Below are positions 42,638 through 50,976 of a stretch of DNA of 64,000 nt, in pieces. Location: assembly GCA_966250385.1 (NCBI GenBank), contig CBINHC010000013.1, forward strand, positions 61,634 through 125,633, read 5' to 3'. The stretch's first letter is position 1. Each line of letters starts with the position of its first letter. A program made the position numbers and the translations under genes. The stretch is from DASWTL01 sp966250385 (GTDB lineage Bacteria > Bacteroidota > Bacteroidia > Sphingobacteriales > Sphingobacteriaceae). The notes beneath the pieces were generated by a model. That model did no database searches. It was not told the DNA's origin and worked only from the letters and a program-made list of their open reading frames with translations.

Positions 42638-43597
42638 ATGAGACTAAACCTAAAACGACCGCTGGCATTCTTCGACCTGGAAACAACTGGTACCAATGTG
42701 GCTTCAGACCGCATTGTTGAAATCAGCATTCTTAAAGCAATGCCTGATGGTTCCGAACAGGTAAAAACGTTACGTATCAATCCATGTATCCCGATTCCGC
42801 TGGAATCGTCCCTGGTTCATGGAATCTATGATGAAGACATCCGGGAAGAGCCGACCTTCCGGGATGTGGCTGCCGAGCTTGCTGCCTTCCTGGAAGACTG
42901 TGATCTGGCCGGCTACAATTCCAATAAGTTTGATATTCCGGTCCTTCTGGAAGAATTCCTGCGGGCCGGCGTCCCTTTTGAACTGGAGAACCGTCACTTT
43001 GTAGATGTGCAGAATATCTTCCATCAGATGGAACAGCGCACGCTGCGGGCCGCTTACCAGTTCTATTGCGGAAAGACCATTGAAAACGCCCATTCTGCAG
43101 AAGCCGATATCCGTGCGACCTACGAAGTGCTGCTGGCCCAGCTGGCCCGGTACGAGAACATCGAATGGGAGGATAAAAAAGGAAACAAATCAGTTCCCGT
43201 CAAAAATGATGTGGAAGCCCTGCACCAGTTTACCAATCTGAACCGACCGGTTGATTTCGCCGGACGAATGGTCTATAACGAAAAAGGAGTAGAAGTATTC
43301 AATTTCGGAAAGCACAAGGGGAAATGCGTGGAAGAGGTATTCAAGATTGAACCGAGCTATTATGCCTGGATGCAGCAGGGAGATTTCCCGTTGTATACCA
43401 AACGCTGCCTGGAAAAGATCTGGGTACGCTGGAATGGTAAGAAGGAGCAGGTTAAGGTGGAAACCAAGACCACCGGTTATGCCAGCGGACAATCCCGGCC
43501 GAACAAACCGGACCACAGGCCGAGCAAACGGCAGGAGCCGGCATCTCCGATCAATAATGATATGCTGGAACAGCTGAAACTGAAGTTCGGTAAGTAG
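42638..43597 (+). CDS. DnaQ-like 3'-5' exonuclease with ExoX-like C-terminal domain
   Basis: 319 residues from ATG 42638 (a GTG at 42620 is an upstream alternative). DEDDh exonuclease: Asp13/Glu15 in FFDLETTGTN, Asp in YNSNKFDIPVL and His-Asp in NAHSAEADIRATYEVL. After a linker, residues about 215-265 carry FNFGKHKGKCVEEVF and YYAWMQQGDFPLYTKRCL, the small domain found at the C-terminus of exodeoxyribonuclease X-like proteins. The tail is Lys/Arg/Pro-rich. Role in DNA repair or RNA turnover is a family inference. Confidence 0.9.
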   Translation: MRLNLKRPLAFFDLETTGTNVASDRIVEISILKAMPDGSEQVKTLRINPCIPIPLESSLVHGIYDEDIREEPTFRDVAAELAAFLEDCDLAGYNSNKFDIPVLLEEFLRAGVPFELENRHFVDVQNIFHQMEQRTLRAAYQFYCGKTIENAHSAEADIRATYEVLLAQLARYENIEWEDKKGNKSVPVKNDVEALHQFTNLNRPVDFAGRMVYNEKGVEVFNFGKHKGKCVEEVFKIEPSYYAWMQQGDFPLYTKRCLEKIWVRWNGKKEQVKVETKTTGYASGQSRPNKPDHRPSKRQEPASPINNDMLEQLKLKFGK

Positions 43598-43609
43598 CGG
43601 GCAGCACCG

Positions 43610-44098
43610 TTACTTCCTGAGATAGCGTTCGATCTGTTGCTGCGGATTCTGCATATCGACCTGGATCGGGTCTGTTTTTCCATTGAAGAGAAATAACCCC
43701 CAGGTGTATTGCGGGCCGGTCAGGTCGATGATCTTCACTGAGCCGTCTTCTTTCTCAAACCGCAGTTCCCGGGCCTCCGTTTCCATCACTTTGATCTTAT
43801 GTCCGATCAGGTACTCCCGGGATGAGGAGATATCGTACATGCTCTCTTCCGCTCTGGCGAAGAATTCATCGCCCATCGACTTTTCCAGCACGGTCAGCTT
43901 GCTGCTGTCGGGATGAAAGTAAACGGCGGCAGGTTCTTTAATTTCCACTACGGCACTGTGAATAAAGGTTCCGGTTTCAGAATGGGCTTCCCGTGCCGCC
44001 CTCTGAACCTTCTGCACCTCTTTCAGGTCGCTGTTCTGGTTGCAGGCGGCACTCGCCGCGAGCGCTGAAAAAACAAAAGGGACGAAATTTCTTTTCAT
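43610..44098 (-). CDS. Hypothetical lipoprotein (162 aa)
   Basis: Signal with lipobox MKRNFVPFVFSALAASAAC (Cys19). The mature part has a helical N-terminal stretch (LKEVQKVQRAAREAH) and a beta-rich remainder (VVEIKEPAAVYFHPDSSKL, ARELRFEKEDGSVKIIDL). Unknown function. Its start lies 20 bases after the stop of the next minus-strand gene, which is also exported, so they probably share a transcript. Confidence 0.7.
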   Translation of the reverse strand: MKRNFVPFVFSALAASAACNQNSDLKEVQKVQRAAREAHSETGTFIHSAVVEIKEPAAVYFHPDSSKLTVLEKSMGDEFFARAEESMYDISSSREYLIGHKIKVMETEARELRFEKEDGSVKIIDLTGPQYTWGLFLFNGKTDPIQVDMQNPQQQIERYLRK

Positions 44099-44118
44099 TT
44101 TTAGATTACCTCTTTAAC

Positions 44119-44961
44119 TCACAATTGTTTTGCCGGATAACCGACGAATTCCAGGGGGCCTTCATCGCTTAACAGGACGCTGAGATCCGGGGATCGCAAG
44201 AGTCGCCGGATGCCCATCTTCTTTCCGTTTACCCGCACGCTGTCGGCGATGAGACGTACCCCATGGCTGTAATCCGCCCAGTCCGCCGTATGCCCGTTGT
44301 ATAAAGGCTGGATCGGTTTGCCGCCCGGCTGGTGCCATCCGTAGATCACCACCCGTAGTTTTCCGTCCCGGTATATCTTATTGGACAATACGATATCCTT
44401 TTTGTTACCGGCCACCAATGCGCCCAGCGGGTAGTCCGCCAGCGTCGCAGCGCGCTGCTGCCGCACCAGATCAGTGTGTTTCAGGAATACGGGAACCGTG
44501 ACCATGGCCGGCGACGGCGGAATCGGCTCGGGGGTCATTTTCACCAATGCGGACCGGTAAATCTGGTCGGACATTTTTCGGGTGGGCAGCACACAATGCA
44601 TCAGCCGTGCGACCTTTTGGGCCAGTACCGGTGTCATGGGGCAGTAGAAGTAATCGGCATCCGAACCGATGGCCAGGTAGTCCGGAAGGACTTGATATTC
44701 GATGCGGAACAGCTTTCCTGCGATCCGGGCGGAATCGGTAACGGTCACCAGGGCCCGGTAGAAGGCCGGAACATTGCCGCTGCGGATTTCGCGGAAGATC
44801 CGCCTTTCGCGGTCGGACTGTGTCAGGGAGCTGTCGGCGATTGAACGCGCAAAATCAGAGCCGGTCAATGCCGTTTCGGGACGGCTTCGGAGCTTTAGTT
44901 CCTGCGCGGGACTCCAGTACGGGTGCAGCAGGATGATCAGCAGGAGGAGCATTCTGGACAT
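44119..44961 (-). CDS. Secreted hypothetical protein (280 aa)
   Basis: Signal peptide (MSRMLLLLIILLHPYWSPAQ). I recognise no named family. The mature part carries conserved-looking blocks: YLAIGSDADYFYCPMTPVLAQ, TRKMSDQIYRSALVKM, VIYGWHQPGGKPIQPLYNGH and DWADYSHGVRLIAD. The His, Asp and Ser in the last two blocks look like a catalytic or metal site. First gene of a pair with the lipoprotein downstream. Confidence 0.6.
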   Translation of the reverse strand: MSRMLLLLIILLHPYWSPAQELKLRSRPETALTGSDFARSIADSSLTQSDRERRIFREIRSGNVPAFYRALVTVTDSARIAGKLFRIEYQVLPDYLAIGSDADYFYCPMTPVLAQKVARLMHCVLPTRKMSDQIYRSALVKMTPEPIPPSPAMVTVPVFLKHTDLVRQQRAATLADYPLGALVAGNKKDIVLSNKIYRDGKLRVVIYGWHQPGGKPIQPLYNGHTADWADYSHGVRLIADSVRVNGKKMGIRRLLRSPDLSVLLSDEGPLEFVGYPAKQL

Positions 44962-45035
44962 GGTTCAGGTGGTTGCGTAATGCGAAGATAGAAACAGCCG
45001 GGATAATTGCGAATCGAAGACTGTGCAGGGCCGGA

Positions 45036-45968
45036 TCAGCCCTTCAGAAATTCAATGTTCCGTTTCAGTCCGGCATACTTCGTGCGCTTGACTGGTGAGT
45101 TCCTGAAAACCTTCCGGAACGTTTCCTCGGTCATTTCCTCCCATTCCGCCCGCGAGAATCCGAGCAGGTCCTCCAGCGGCTGGAAAGCGGGCTCATTATG
45201 GAGCACCGAAAACCGGTTCCACGGACAAACGTCCTGGCAAACATCACAGCCGAACATCCAGTTGTCCATCTTTCCCCTGAACTCCTCCGGAATCTCACTC
45301 TTCAGTTCGATGGTCAGGTAGGAGATGCAACGGCTCCCGTCCACGACATATGGTCCCACAATGGCGTTCGTAGGACATGCGTCAATGCACCGGGTGCAGG
45401 TCCCGCAATGGTCCCGTGCAGGAGCGATGTCGGGGGCGAGTTCCAGGTCCAGAATAAGTTCAGCGAGGAAGAAGAAGGACCCGCTGTTCTTATTCAGGAG
45501 GTTCGAATTCTTCCCTACCCAGCCGAAGCCGGCTTTCTTTGCCCAGGCCTTGTCCAGGACCGGTGCAGAATCCACGAATGCACGGCCGTTTACCTCGCCG
45601 ATCCTTTCCCGGATCACCTCCAGCAATTCCTTCAGTTTATCCTTGATGACGAAATGATAGTCGGTACCGTAGGCATACTTCGAGATCCTGGGCGCCTGCG
45701 GATCGGACTGGCGGAGTTCAGGGTAATAGTTCAGTGCCAGGGAGACCACTGACCGGGCGCCTTCTACAAGGCGGGTAGGATCCAGGCGCTTGTCGAAGTG
45801 GTTTTCCATATATTGCATTTCGCCATGGTAGCCGTTCTTCAGCCAGGATTCCAGCCGCGGCGCCTCTTCTTCCAGAAATCCGGCCGTCGAGATCCCGCAA
45901 AACATGAAACCGAGCCGGCGGGCTTCTTCCTTGATGATCCGGCTGTTGATCTCCTTCCTCTGGTCCAT
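45036..45968 (-). CDS. queG: Epoxyqueuosine reductase
   Basis: 310 residues from ATG 45968. Cobalamin-dependent reductase domain, then two [4Fe-4S] motifs: CGTCTRCIDACPTNAI and CDVCQDVCPWN, both diagnostic of QueG. It performs the last step of queuosine formation in tRNA wobble position 34. A TATCTTTG promoter element lies 3 bases before the ATG. Confidence 0.96.
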   Translation of the reverse strand: MDQRKEINSRIIKEEARRLGFMFCGISTAGFLEEEAPRLESWLKNGYHGEMQYMENHFDKRLDPTRLVEGARSVVSLALNYYPELRQSDPQAPRISKYAYGTDYHFVIKDKLKELLEVIRERIGEVNGRAFVDSAPVLDKAWAKKAGFGWVGKNSNLLNKNSGSFFFLAELILDLELAPDIAPARDHCGTCTRCIDACPTNAIVGPYVVDGSRCISYLTIELKSEIPEEFRGKMDNWMFGCDVCQDVCPWNRFSVLHNEPAFQPLEDLLGFSRAEWEEMTEETFRKVFRNSPVKRTKYAGLKRNIEFLKG

Positions 45969-45971
45969 GCA

Positions 45972-45979
45972 CAAAGATA
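45972..45979 (-). promoter_or_regulatory. -7 element TATCTTTG of queG
   Basis: Exact TAnnTTTG on the minus strand, 3 bases before the ATG; the mRNA must be leaderless or use a later start. Confidence 0.55.
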
Positions 45980-46020
45980 CGGCTGAAATGTCCCGGGATG
46001 TTATCCGGGCGGTAAACTTT

Positions 46021-46056
46021 TATAAAAAATGAAGGCCTGCACGTTACTGCAGGCCT
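46021..46056 (-). terminator. Intrinsic terminator of ferritin gene
   Basis: On the minus strand: 9-base stem AGGCCTGCA/TGCAGGCCT with 6-base loop followed by a T-rich run; about 30 bases after the ferritin stop. Confidence 0.85.
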
Positions 46057-46084
46057 CAGTCATGGATTTTGTTAAAGGTCAGGC

Positions 46085-46624
46085 TTATGCTTCTTCAGGG
46101 CCGGAGTGGTATGAAATCCGGGGGACCCGCTTGTCGATCTCCCAGCGACCGGTTCCCTCTTCGCCGATGATATCAAACAGTTCGAGGATCCGGCGGGCTA
46201 CATATTCCTCTTCGATCTGTTCGTTCAGAAACCATTGCAGGAACTGCAGGGTCACAAAGTCCTTCGCCTTCAGGCATCGGTCGGAGATCCGGTTGAACGA
46301 CTGCGTGACAAAGATCTCCTGCTGCAGGGCCTGTTCGAAGACGCCGCGGAAGGATTCGAACTCCTGGGGTACGTTCGTGATATCGGGTGAGATTGCCCGG
46401 CCGCCCAGGTCGTTGATATACCGGAAAAGTTTAAGCATATGTTTGCGTTCCTCACCGGATTGCTTCTCAAAATACCCGGCACTGTGATCGAAACCGTTCC
46501 GGTTGCACCAGCTGGCCATGGCCAGATACATCGCCGATGAGTGCGCCTCGATCCTGACCTGTTCGTTGAGCAGCGATTCGATCTCTTCGGTAAGGGAAGT
46601 TCTCAGTCTAAGAAGATCTTTCAT
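46085..46624 (-). CDS. Ferritin (FtnA-type)
   Basis: 179 residues. Ferroxidase ligands by family alignment: Glu26 in LNEQVRIEAHSSAMYLAM, Glu59 and His62 in SGEERKHMLKLF, a third-helix Glu and a late Gln/Glu. Non-haem ferritins store iron as ferric mineral in a 24-mer. The short tail (RVPRISYHSGPEEA) is extra. The region just before the start can form a hairpin. Confidence 0.93.
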   Translation of the reverse strand: MKDLLRLRTSLTEEIESLLNEQVRIEAHSSAMYLAMASWCNRNGFDHSAGYFEKQSGEERKHMLKLFRYINDLGGRAISPDITNVPQEFESFRGVFEQALQQEIFVTQSFNRISDRCLKAKDFVTLQFLQWFLNEQIEEEYVARRILELFDIIGEEGTGRWEIDKRVPRISYHSGPEEA

Positions 46625-46627
46625 GGG

Positions 46628-46657
46628 GGTGTTAGTTACTTTAATAAATATAACACC
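46628..46657 (-). promoter_or_regulatory. Inverted repeat directly upstream of the ferritin start
   Basis: GGTGTTA (46628-46634) and TAACACC (46651-46657) with a 16-base A/T-rich spacer; the nearer arm ends 3 bases before the ATG. It may be a leader hairpin or operator. Confidence 0.45.
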
Positions 46658-46695
46658 TGACGTGTGAAAGTGATCGCAGGAAAATTAATAAATAC

Positions 46696-47070
46696 TTAAT
46701 CTAAATAAGAAGGGGCGATATTACGGCGTAAGGTCTCATGGACCATGGAATTCAGATTGATCATGAAGCTTGCGCCGCTCAGGATCTCTGACAAGTTCAG
46801 CACGTCGTTTACCGTAAGTACAAAGCAACGTTCGGTATAGGCAGGCATCAGGATGCAGATGTCAGCGGCCGGGGACGGGTTCCGGACCATTTCGTCCAGG
46901 TCGATCTCGTCGACGGACCGCCTGAAAAGTGAAAAATCCCGTACTTTGAGGATGCACCGGGAGCCGCCAAACTCCAGCACATAATGATGATAGCGGTTTG
47001 ACTGAAGTACTGCTCCGTGTTCGGTCCTGTAGATCTCAATCAGGTTCTCTGGTTCCACTATCCTGCTCAT
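46696..47070 (-). CDS. Hypothetical protein (124 aa)
   Basis: Start chosen at ATG 47070 because a TATCTTTG element lies 13 bases upstream; the longer frame to 47259 would run through the neighbouring promoter and gene. Reads MSRIVEPENLIEIYRTEHGAVLQ, then beta-prone CILKVRDFSLFRRSVDEIDL and helical end LNLSEILSGASFMINLNSMV. Likely a small cytosolic alpha/beta protein conserved in Bacteroidota; no function known to me. Confidence 0.65.
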   Translation of the reverse strand: MSRIVEPENLIEIYRTEHGAVLQSNRYHHYVLEFGGSRCILKVRDFSLFRRSVDEIDLDEMVRNPSPAADICILMPAYTERCFVLTVNDVLNLSEILSGASFMINLNSMVHETLRRNIAPSYLD

Positions 47071-47083
47071 CGTTTTTCTGAGG

Positions 47084-47091
47084 CAAAGATA
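47084..47091 (-). promoter_or_regulatory. -7 element TATCTTTG of the 124-residue hypothetical gene
   Basis: Exact TAnnTTTG on the minus strand, 13 bases before ATG 47070. Confidence 0.55.
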
Positions 47092-47122
47092 GCAACTATT
47101 TATAATCAGTCCAAATAAAGAC

Positions 47123-47860
47123 TCAAACCTGGAAAAGAAAGTACGGAACCTTATAGCCTGCCCGTATGAGGATGGGAACTGCAACATTGTATACTTTGAT
47201 TTTACCCAATATATCTCCTTCCAACTGCCCGATATGTGCATGACCGTGAAAAACCGCATGTACGTTCTGCCGGATCAGCGGCTCGGCCAGGCGGGATGAT
47301 CCCAGAAACGGGAAGATCTCCTCGGGCTCACCGATCACCGTTTCCTTGATGGGCGAGTAATGCAGGACCGCAATCTTCTTGAGGTCCGTCCGTTCGGAAT
47401 CCAGGCGGGTAAGCGCGCGTTCCAGGTGGAGTGCCTCCTCGACGGCCTCCTGTACGAAAGACTTCATCGCTCCTTCACCGAACATGGAGAGCATGTATTT
47501 GCCGAATCCTCCGCCAAATCCTTTGACTCCCGCAAACCCCACGTCGCCGATGACCACCGCTTCGCCGTCGAGGATATGCACGTTCTCATTCTGGACCATC
47601 TGACGGATCAGCTTGTGACGCCCTTTCTCATAGTCATGATTGCCGAGAACTGCAACCACCGGAATGGTACAGGCCTTCAGCTCTTCACACAGGACCTGGG
47701 CCTCGCCTTCATCACCCGTATCGGTCAGATCCCCGCAGATCAGCAGTACATCCGCTTCCCGGGAGACCTCCTTGAAGTATTCGACCCACTTCCCGCGGTC
47801 GCTCTCTCTTACATGAATGTCGCCGACGGCAGCAATACGCGTTATCTTCTTTTCTTCCAT
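47123..47860 (-). CDS. Calcineurin-like metallophosphoesterase
   Basis: 245 residues with the full dimetal motif set: AAVGDIHVRESDRGKW (D-x-H), LICGDLTDTGDEGE (GDxxD), AVLGNHDYEKG (GNHD/E), and FHGHAHIGQLEG (GHxH). Small cytoplasmic phosphatase or phosphodiesterase; substrate unknown. It starts 1 base after the stop of the nucleotidyltransferase gene, forming a two-gene operon. Confidence 0.9.
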   Translation of the reverse strand: MEEKKITRIAAVGDIHVRESDRGKWVEYFKEVSREADVLLICGDLTDTGDEGEAQVLCEELKACTIPVVAVLGNHDYEKGRHKLIRQMVQNENVHILDGEAVVIGDVGFAGVKGFGGGFGKYMLSMFGEGAMKSFVQEAVEEALHLERALTRLDSERTDLKKIAVLHYSPIKETVIGEPEEIFPFLGSSRLAEPLIRQNVHAVFHGHAHIGQLEGDILGKIKVYNVAVPILIRAGYKVPYFLFQV

Positions 47861-47861
47861 T

Positions 47862-48605
47862 TCAGGTTGTCGTGATCGTGCTTACTTTATAATCCCATTC
47901 GCGGATATCGATGTGGTACTGCGTCTGGTCAATAACCGGGCCACGGCAGACCCGGGTCTGCGGCGCAGGCAGGTCGTATTGTTCATGAGCACGGCGCATC
48001 AGTTCGTCAAAAAGCCATTTGGGAACGATGTTGCGGTAATCGGACGGATACACGAACTGGAACTGCAGGATCTGCATCAGCAGCAGATGCCAGTGCTGGT
48101 CCATTCGGAAGAGAAGCCGCTCCCAGTTGATCTTGTGACCGTACTTGAGCATGATGTGGTTGATATCCGCTCCATCGTAACGCTCCCGGTTCTGAACATA
48201 GAGCTTACACCAGATCAGCTCTTCTGCAGGGATGTACCGGACCTGTGTCCCCGCGAAATGACCCTCTGTCGCATGGTCATACCAGGTATCGTCCACCCGG
48301 CAGATATTGTTGACCGTGTCAAAGATGAGGTCGATGAAGTATTCGCCCTTGAAGATCTTGGCGAGCCAGCGGACATCGGTGAGTTCAGTCCGGTAACCCC
48401 GTTCTGCAAAGAATTTCATGATTGCCGGATACTCCGTGGATTTGCAGAATACGTCCAGGTCTTTGGTATCCCGGTAAATGCCGGTGTACTGGAACATGGA
48501 AAATGCGCCGCCGAGCATGTACTGAGCGCCGCTTTCGTTCAGCAGGTCCAGGGCCTCTTTATAGAAAGCATGCGCTTCCTTCCGTTGTTCATCCGTTTGG
48601 ATCAT
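47862..48605 (-). CDS. Nucleotidyltransferase-fold protein
   Basis: 247 residues from ATG 48605. The nucleotidyltransferase signature is present: a Gly-Gly helix start in YMLGGAFSMFQYTG and Asp-x-Asp in RDTKDLDVFCKS, with a third acidic strand FIDLIFDT. This matches Pol-beta-like proteins related to AbiEii or minimal nucleotidyltransferases. The C-terminal half (about 150-247) has helical HWHLLLMQILQFQFVYP. Coupled to the metallophosphoesterase by a 1-base gap. Confidence 0.78.
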   Translation of the reverse strand: MIQTDEQRKEAHAFYKEALDLLNESGAQYMLGGAFSMFQYTGIYRDTKDLDVFCKSTEYPAIMKFFAERGYRTELTDVRWLAKIFKGEYFIDLIFDTVNNICRVDDTWYDHATEGHFAGTQVRYIPAEELIWCKLYVQNRERYDGADINHIMLKYGHKINWERLLFRMDQHWHLLLMQILQFQFVYPSDYRNIVPKWLFDELMRRAHEQYDLPAPQTRVCRGPVIDQTQYHIDIREWDYKVSTITTT

Positions 48606-48694
48606 ATAAGTGTGTCTTTCGTATAGGTAGAACAATAACTGCCTTTGGCGGCTTTCTGTTTGGTTTCCGGGCGAAATCTGAACCGGAATTATGG

Positions 48695-48702
48695 TACATT
48701 TG
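48695..48702 (+). promoter_or_regulatory. -7 element TACATTTG before the SRPBCC gene
   Basis: Exact TAnnTTTG ending 5 bases before ATG 48708. Confidence 0.5.
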
Positions 48703-48707
48703 ATCCG

Positions 48708-49088
48708 ATGAAGGACTACAAGAAATATTTTCATATTCCGGCGCCGCCGGAGGAGGTCTACCTGGCCCTGACCACGGAGGCCACCATGCGGCTATGGACC
48801 GGCGACCAGGTTGAAATGACCGCCGAGCCGGGTACCGAATTTTCCCTGTGGGACGGCAGTATTGTCGGCATGAACATGGAATTCGAACCCGGAAAAAAGA
48901 TTGTTCAGCAATGGTATTTCGGAGACCAGTCCGAAGAATCCATCGTGACCATCAAGCTTCACGACGATAAAGGACACACGTCGGTGGAACTCCGGCATAC
49001 CAACATTCCGGACGCAGATTTCGACGATATCGTTGAGGGGTGGAACCACGCCTACTTTGGTTCCCTGAGAGAATTTTACGAAGAATAG
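48708..49088 (+). CDS. SRPBCC/AHSA1-like ligand-binding protein
   Basis: 126 residues: KDYKKYFHIPAPPEEVYLAL, TEATMRLWTGDQVEMTAEPG and the end HTNIPDADFDDIVEGWNHAYFG are typical of Activator-of-Hsp90-like START-fold proteins. They bind hydrophobic ligands or Hsp90 partners. Start at ATG 48708 is supported by the promoter element 5 bases upstream. Confidence 0.85.
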   Translation: MKDYKKYFHIPAPPEEVYLALTTEATMRLWTGDQVEMTAEPGTEFSLWDGSIVGMNMEFEPGKKIVQQWYFGDQSEESIVTIKLHDDKGHTSVELRHTNIPDADFDDIVEGWNHAYFGSLREFYEE

Positions 49089-49118
49089 GGGAACAGCTGC
49101 CCTGCCGTCGGCCCGAAA

Positions 49119-49140
49119 CAAAAAAGGCCCTGTAAAGGGC
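49119..49140 (-). terminator. Intrinsic terminator
   Basis: On the minus strand GCCCT-N4-AGGGC followed by a T-run (49120-49125 region); serves the small membrane-protein gene ending at 49200. Confidence 0.7.
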
Positions 49141-49199
49141 ACTTTCTGATGGTAATTCCGGATCGGATATTTCATATCCGGACCGGTTTTCCGCGTGTG

Positions 49200-49439
49200 T
49201 TAATCGTGTCCTTCCACTTTGACGACCTTATTGTAAAGTCCCATCAACAGGAAAGGGGCCGGCCACTGTCCGACGAACAGGGCGTTGTGATTCTTTCCAA
49301 GGGCCTTAAGCGTAAGTGAAATGCCCATGGCCGCCAGGGCTGCCCACAAAAACACATCCGAAGGGATTTTGGCGGTCTGTTCTTCAATCGCTCTTGCAAC
49401 AGGTCCTTCTTTGTGTTCAGGGTTAACGTTCTCCAACAT
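49200..49439 (-). CDS. Small membrane protein (79 aa) with a canonical Shine-Dalgarno site
   Basis: Polar N-terminus (LENVNPEHKEGPVARAIEEQ) then two hydrophobic stretches (VFLWAALAAMGISLTLKAL and PAPFLLMGLYNKV). No family recognised. Unusually for this genome a strong TAGGAGGA lies 7 bases upstream of the ATG (49447-49454 on the minus strand), suggesting high translation or foreign origin. An intrinsic terminator follows. Confidence 0.75.
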   Translation of the reverse strand: MLENVNPEHKEGPVARAIEEQTAKIPSDVFLWAALAAMGISLTLKALGKNHNALFVGQWPAPFLLMGLYNKVVKVEGHD

Positions 49440-49446
49440 AATCTTT

Positions 49447-49454
49447 TCCTCCTA
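49447..49454 (-). promoter_or_regulatory. Strong Shine-Dalgarno sequence TAGGAGGA
   Basis: Read on the minus strand, 7 bases before ATG 49439. Other genes in this window lack such a site; it fixes the start. Confidence 0.75.
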
Positions 49455-49526
49455 TTTAATGTGTACGATAATTTATAGCATAACACGGAGGCAACACTTC
49501 AGTTTTTTTATTGTTAAATCTCTCAG

Positions 49527-49937
49527 TTAAAATCTTTTACTCCGGGCATGATCGAATGAATACCGGCCGGGACCGGTCAGCAGGAGCACCAGGAAGATCC
49601 ACAGGAATATCAGGGGCAGTTCCTTCTCGCCCAAAGGGTCGGGCCGGTGCGCGATAAAAAAGGCCACGGCCATATCGATGATGAGCGGAATGGCCGCCAG
49701 TTTGCTCAGCAGGCCGATAATCAGCAGGACTGCGCAGATGACTTCCGCGAAAGTGACCAGGATCAGGGAGATTTCCGTACCGATTCCCAGCGGATCGCCG
49801 AACCGGTAGTTGGAGGCCAGGATCATCTGGAATTTGGGGATGCCATGCGTTAGCATCAATCCGCCCGCTGCCAGGCGAAGCAGCAACAGCCCCAGGTCGA
49901 GATGAAGCGAGGCGCCGGAAAGTAGTCGTGATCTCAT
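49527..49937 (-). CDS. DoxX family membrane protein
   Basis: 136 residues from ATG 49937; a longer frame to 50333 runs antisense into the aldo/keto reductase and is not real. Four membrane helices and DoxX blocks LGLLLLRLAAGGLMLTHGIPKF, FAEVICAVLLIIGLLSKLAAIPL and FFIAHRPDPLGEKELPLIF. Related proteins take part in thiosulfate-quinone or redox stress pathways. Lies 53 bases after the AKR gene on the same strand. Confidence 0.9.
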   Translation of the reverse strand: MRSRLLSGASLHLDLGLLLLRLAAGGLMLTHGIPKFQMILASNYRFGDPLGIGTEISLILVTFAEVICAVLLIIGLLSKLAAIPLIIDMAVAFFIAHRPDPLGEKELPLIFLWIFLVLLLTGPGRYSFDHARSKRF

Positions 49938-49990
49938 GTTCTTAATTTTTACGTAACAACACTGGCGTATAAAGAAATGTTTTTTCGGCG

Positions 49991-50878
49991 TTAGCGGTGG
50001 TCGGTGTAGGCGATATCCTGCACCGAGTCTTTCAGGAACCCGTACTCCCGGTCGGTCAGATCGAGAGGGGGAATAGCCTGGCTGAGCTGCTCCCGGGTGC
50101 GGACCCCGGCCACCGCGGAGATCACCGCCGGATGTTTGAGGACGAACCCGATGGCGGCCTGGGCCGGCGTATTGGTTTCCCCTGCCACAAAGCGGACGGC
50201 ACGGGCCGCTTTTGATACGTCTTCCTCTGCATGCAGCAGGTAGCTTCGCGCCGGCTTGTCCAGGAGAAGTCCCTGTGCCAGACTTCCGCGTGCGAGCACG
50301 CCGATCGAGAGGTCCGACAGCAGTCCGAGGCACTCTTCCTCAGGCCGCCGGTCCAGCAGGCTGTACTGCATCATCACGCTCACGATACCGGACCGTCGAG
50401 CATACTCCCGGATCACGTTCGGTCGGATGGACGAAATGCCGTAATACCTGATCTTTCCAGATTGCTTCAGCGATTCAAATGTCTCGATGATTTCATCGAT
50501 GGGATCCGCGATCATCCCGCCATGCAGCTGGTAGAGGTCAATGTAATCCGTTTTCAGCCGTCTCAGGCTTTCATCAATGGCGGCCAGGATGTAGGGCTTT
50601 GAAGGCACCCAGTCCCAGCCGGAGCCGTCTTCCCGCCAGCGGTTTCCCACCTTGGTGGCGATCAGGTGGCTTTTCCGGTCTGATCCGAGCGCCCGGCCCA
50701 GCATAGCCTCGTTTGCCCCCTTATTATACAGGTCGGCCGTGTCAAAGAAATTGATACCGGAGTCGATGGCGGCCCGGATGACTTCGTGGCTGCGCGTATC
50801 TTCAGGATTCAGGGACATGCATCCCAGGCTGACTTCACTGACCTTCAGGTCGGATTTTCCGAGAAACTGATATTGCAT
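49991..50878 (-). CDS. Aldo/keto reductase
   Basis: 295 residues from ATG 50878. Catalytic tetrad visible: Asp and Tyr in FFDTADLYNKGANE, Lys in HLIATKVGNRW and His in DLYQLHGGMIADP. NADPH-binding end LSIGVLARGSLAQGLL. Reduces aldehydes or ketones; substrate unknown. The close relation is to the YgsP/IolS-like group. Probably co-transcribed with doxX. Confidence 0.92.
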   Translation of the reverse strand: MQYQFLGKSDLKVSEVSLGCMSLNPEDTRSHEVIRAAIDSGINFFDTADLYNKGANEAMLGRALGSDRKSHLIATKVGNRWREDGSGWDWVPSKPYILAAIDESLRRLKTDYIDLYQLHGGMIADPIDEIIETFESLKQSGKIRYYGISSIRPNVIREYARRSGIVSVMMQYSLLDRRPEEECLGLLSDLSIGVLARGSLAQGLLLDKPARSYLLHAEEDVSKAARAVRFVAGETNTPAQAAIGFVLKHPAVISAVAGVRTREQLSQAIPPLDLTDREYGFLKDSVQDIAYTDHR

Positions 50879-50976
50879 ATCCACTAAACTGCGGATTTCG
50901 GGGAGAGTTTCGGTCGGCAAAAGAAAAATATATTAAACAGTACTATGTATTGCATGGTAATTTGTAATATTGTGAA

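Noticed and set aside
49938..50333. Long N-terminal extension of the DoxX frame
   Set aside because: It is Arg/Pro/Gly-rich, runs through the coding region of the aldo/keto reductase, and DoxX proteins start at the hydrophobic segment.
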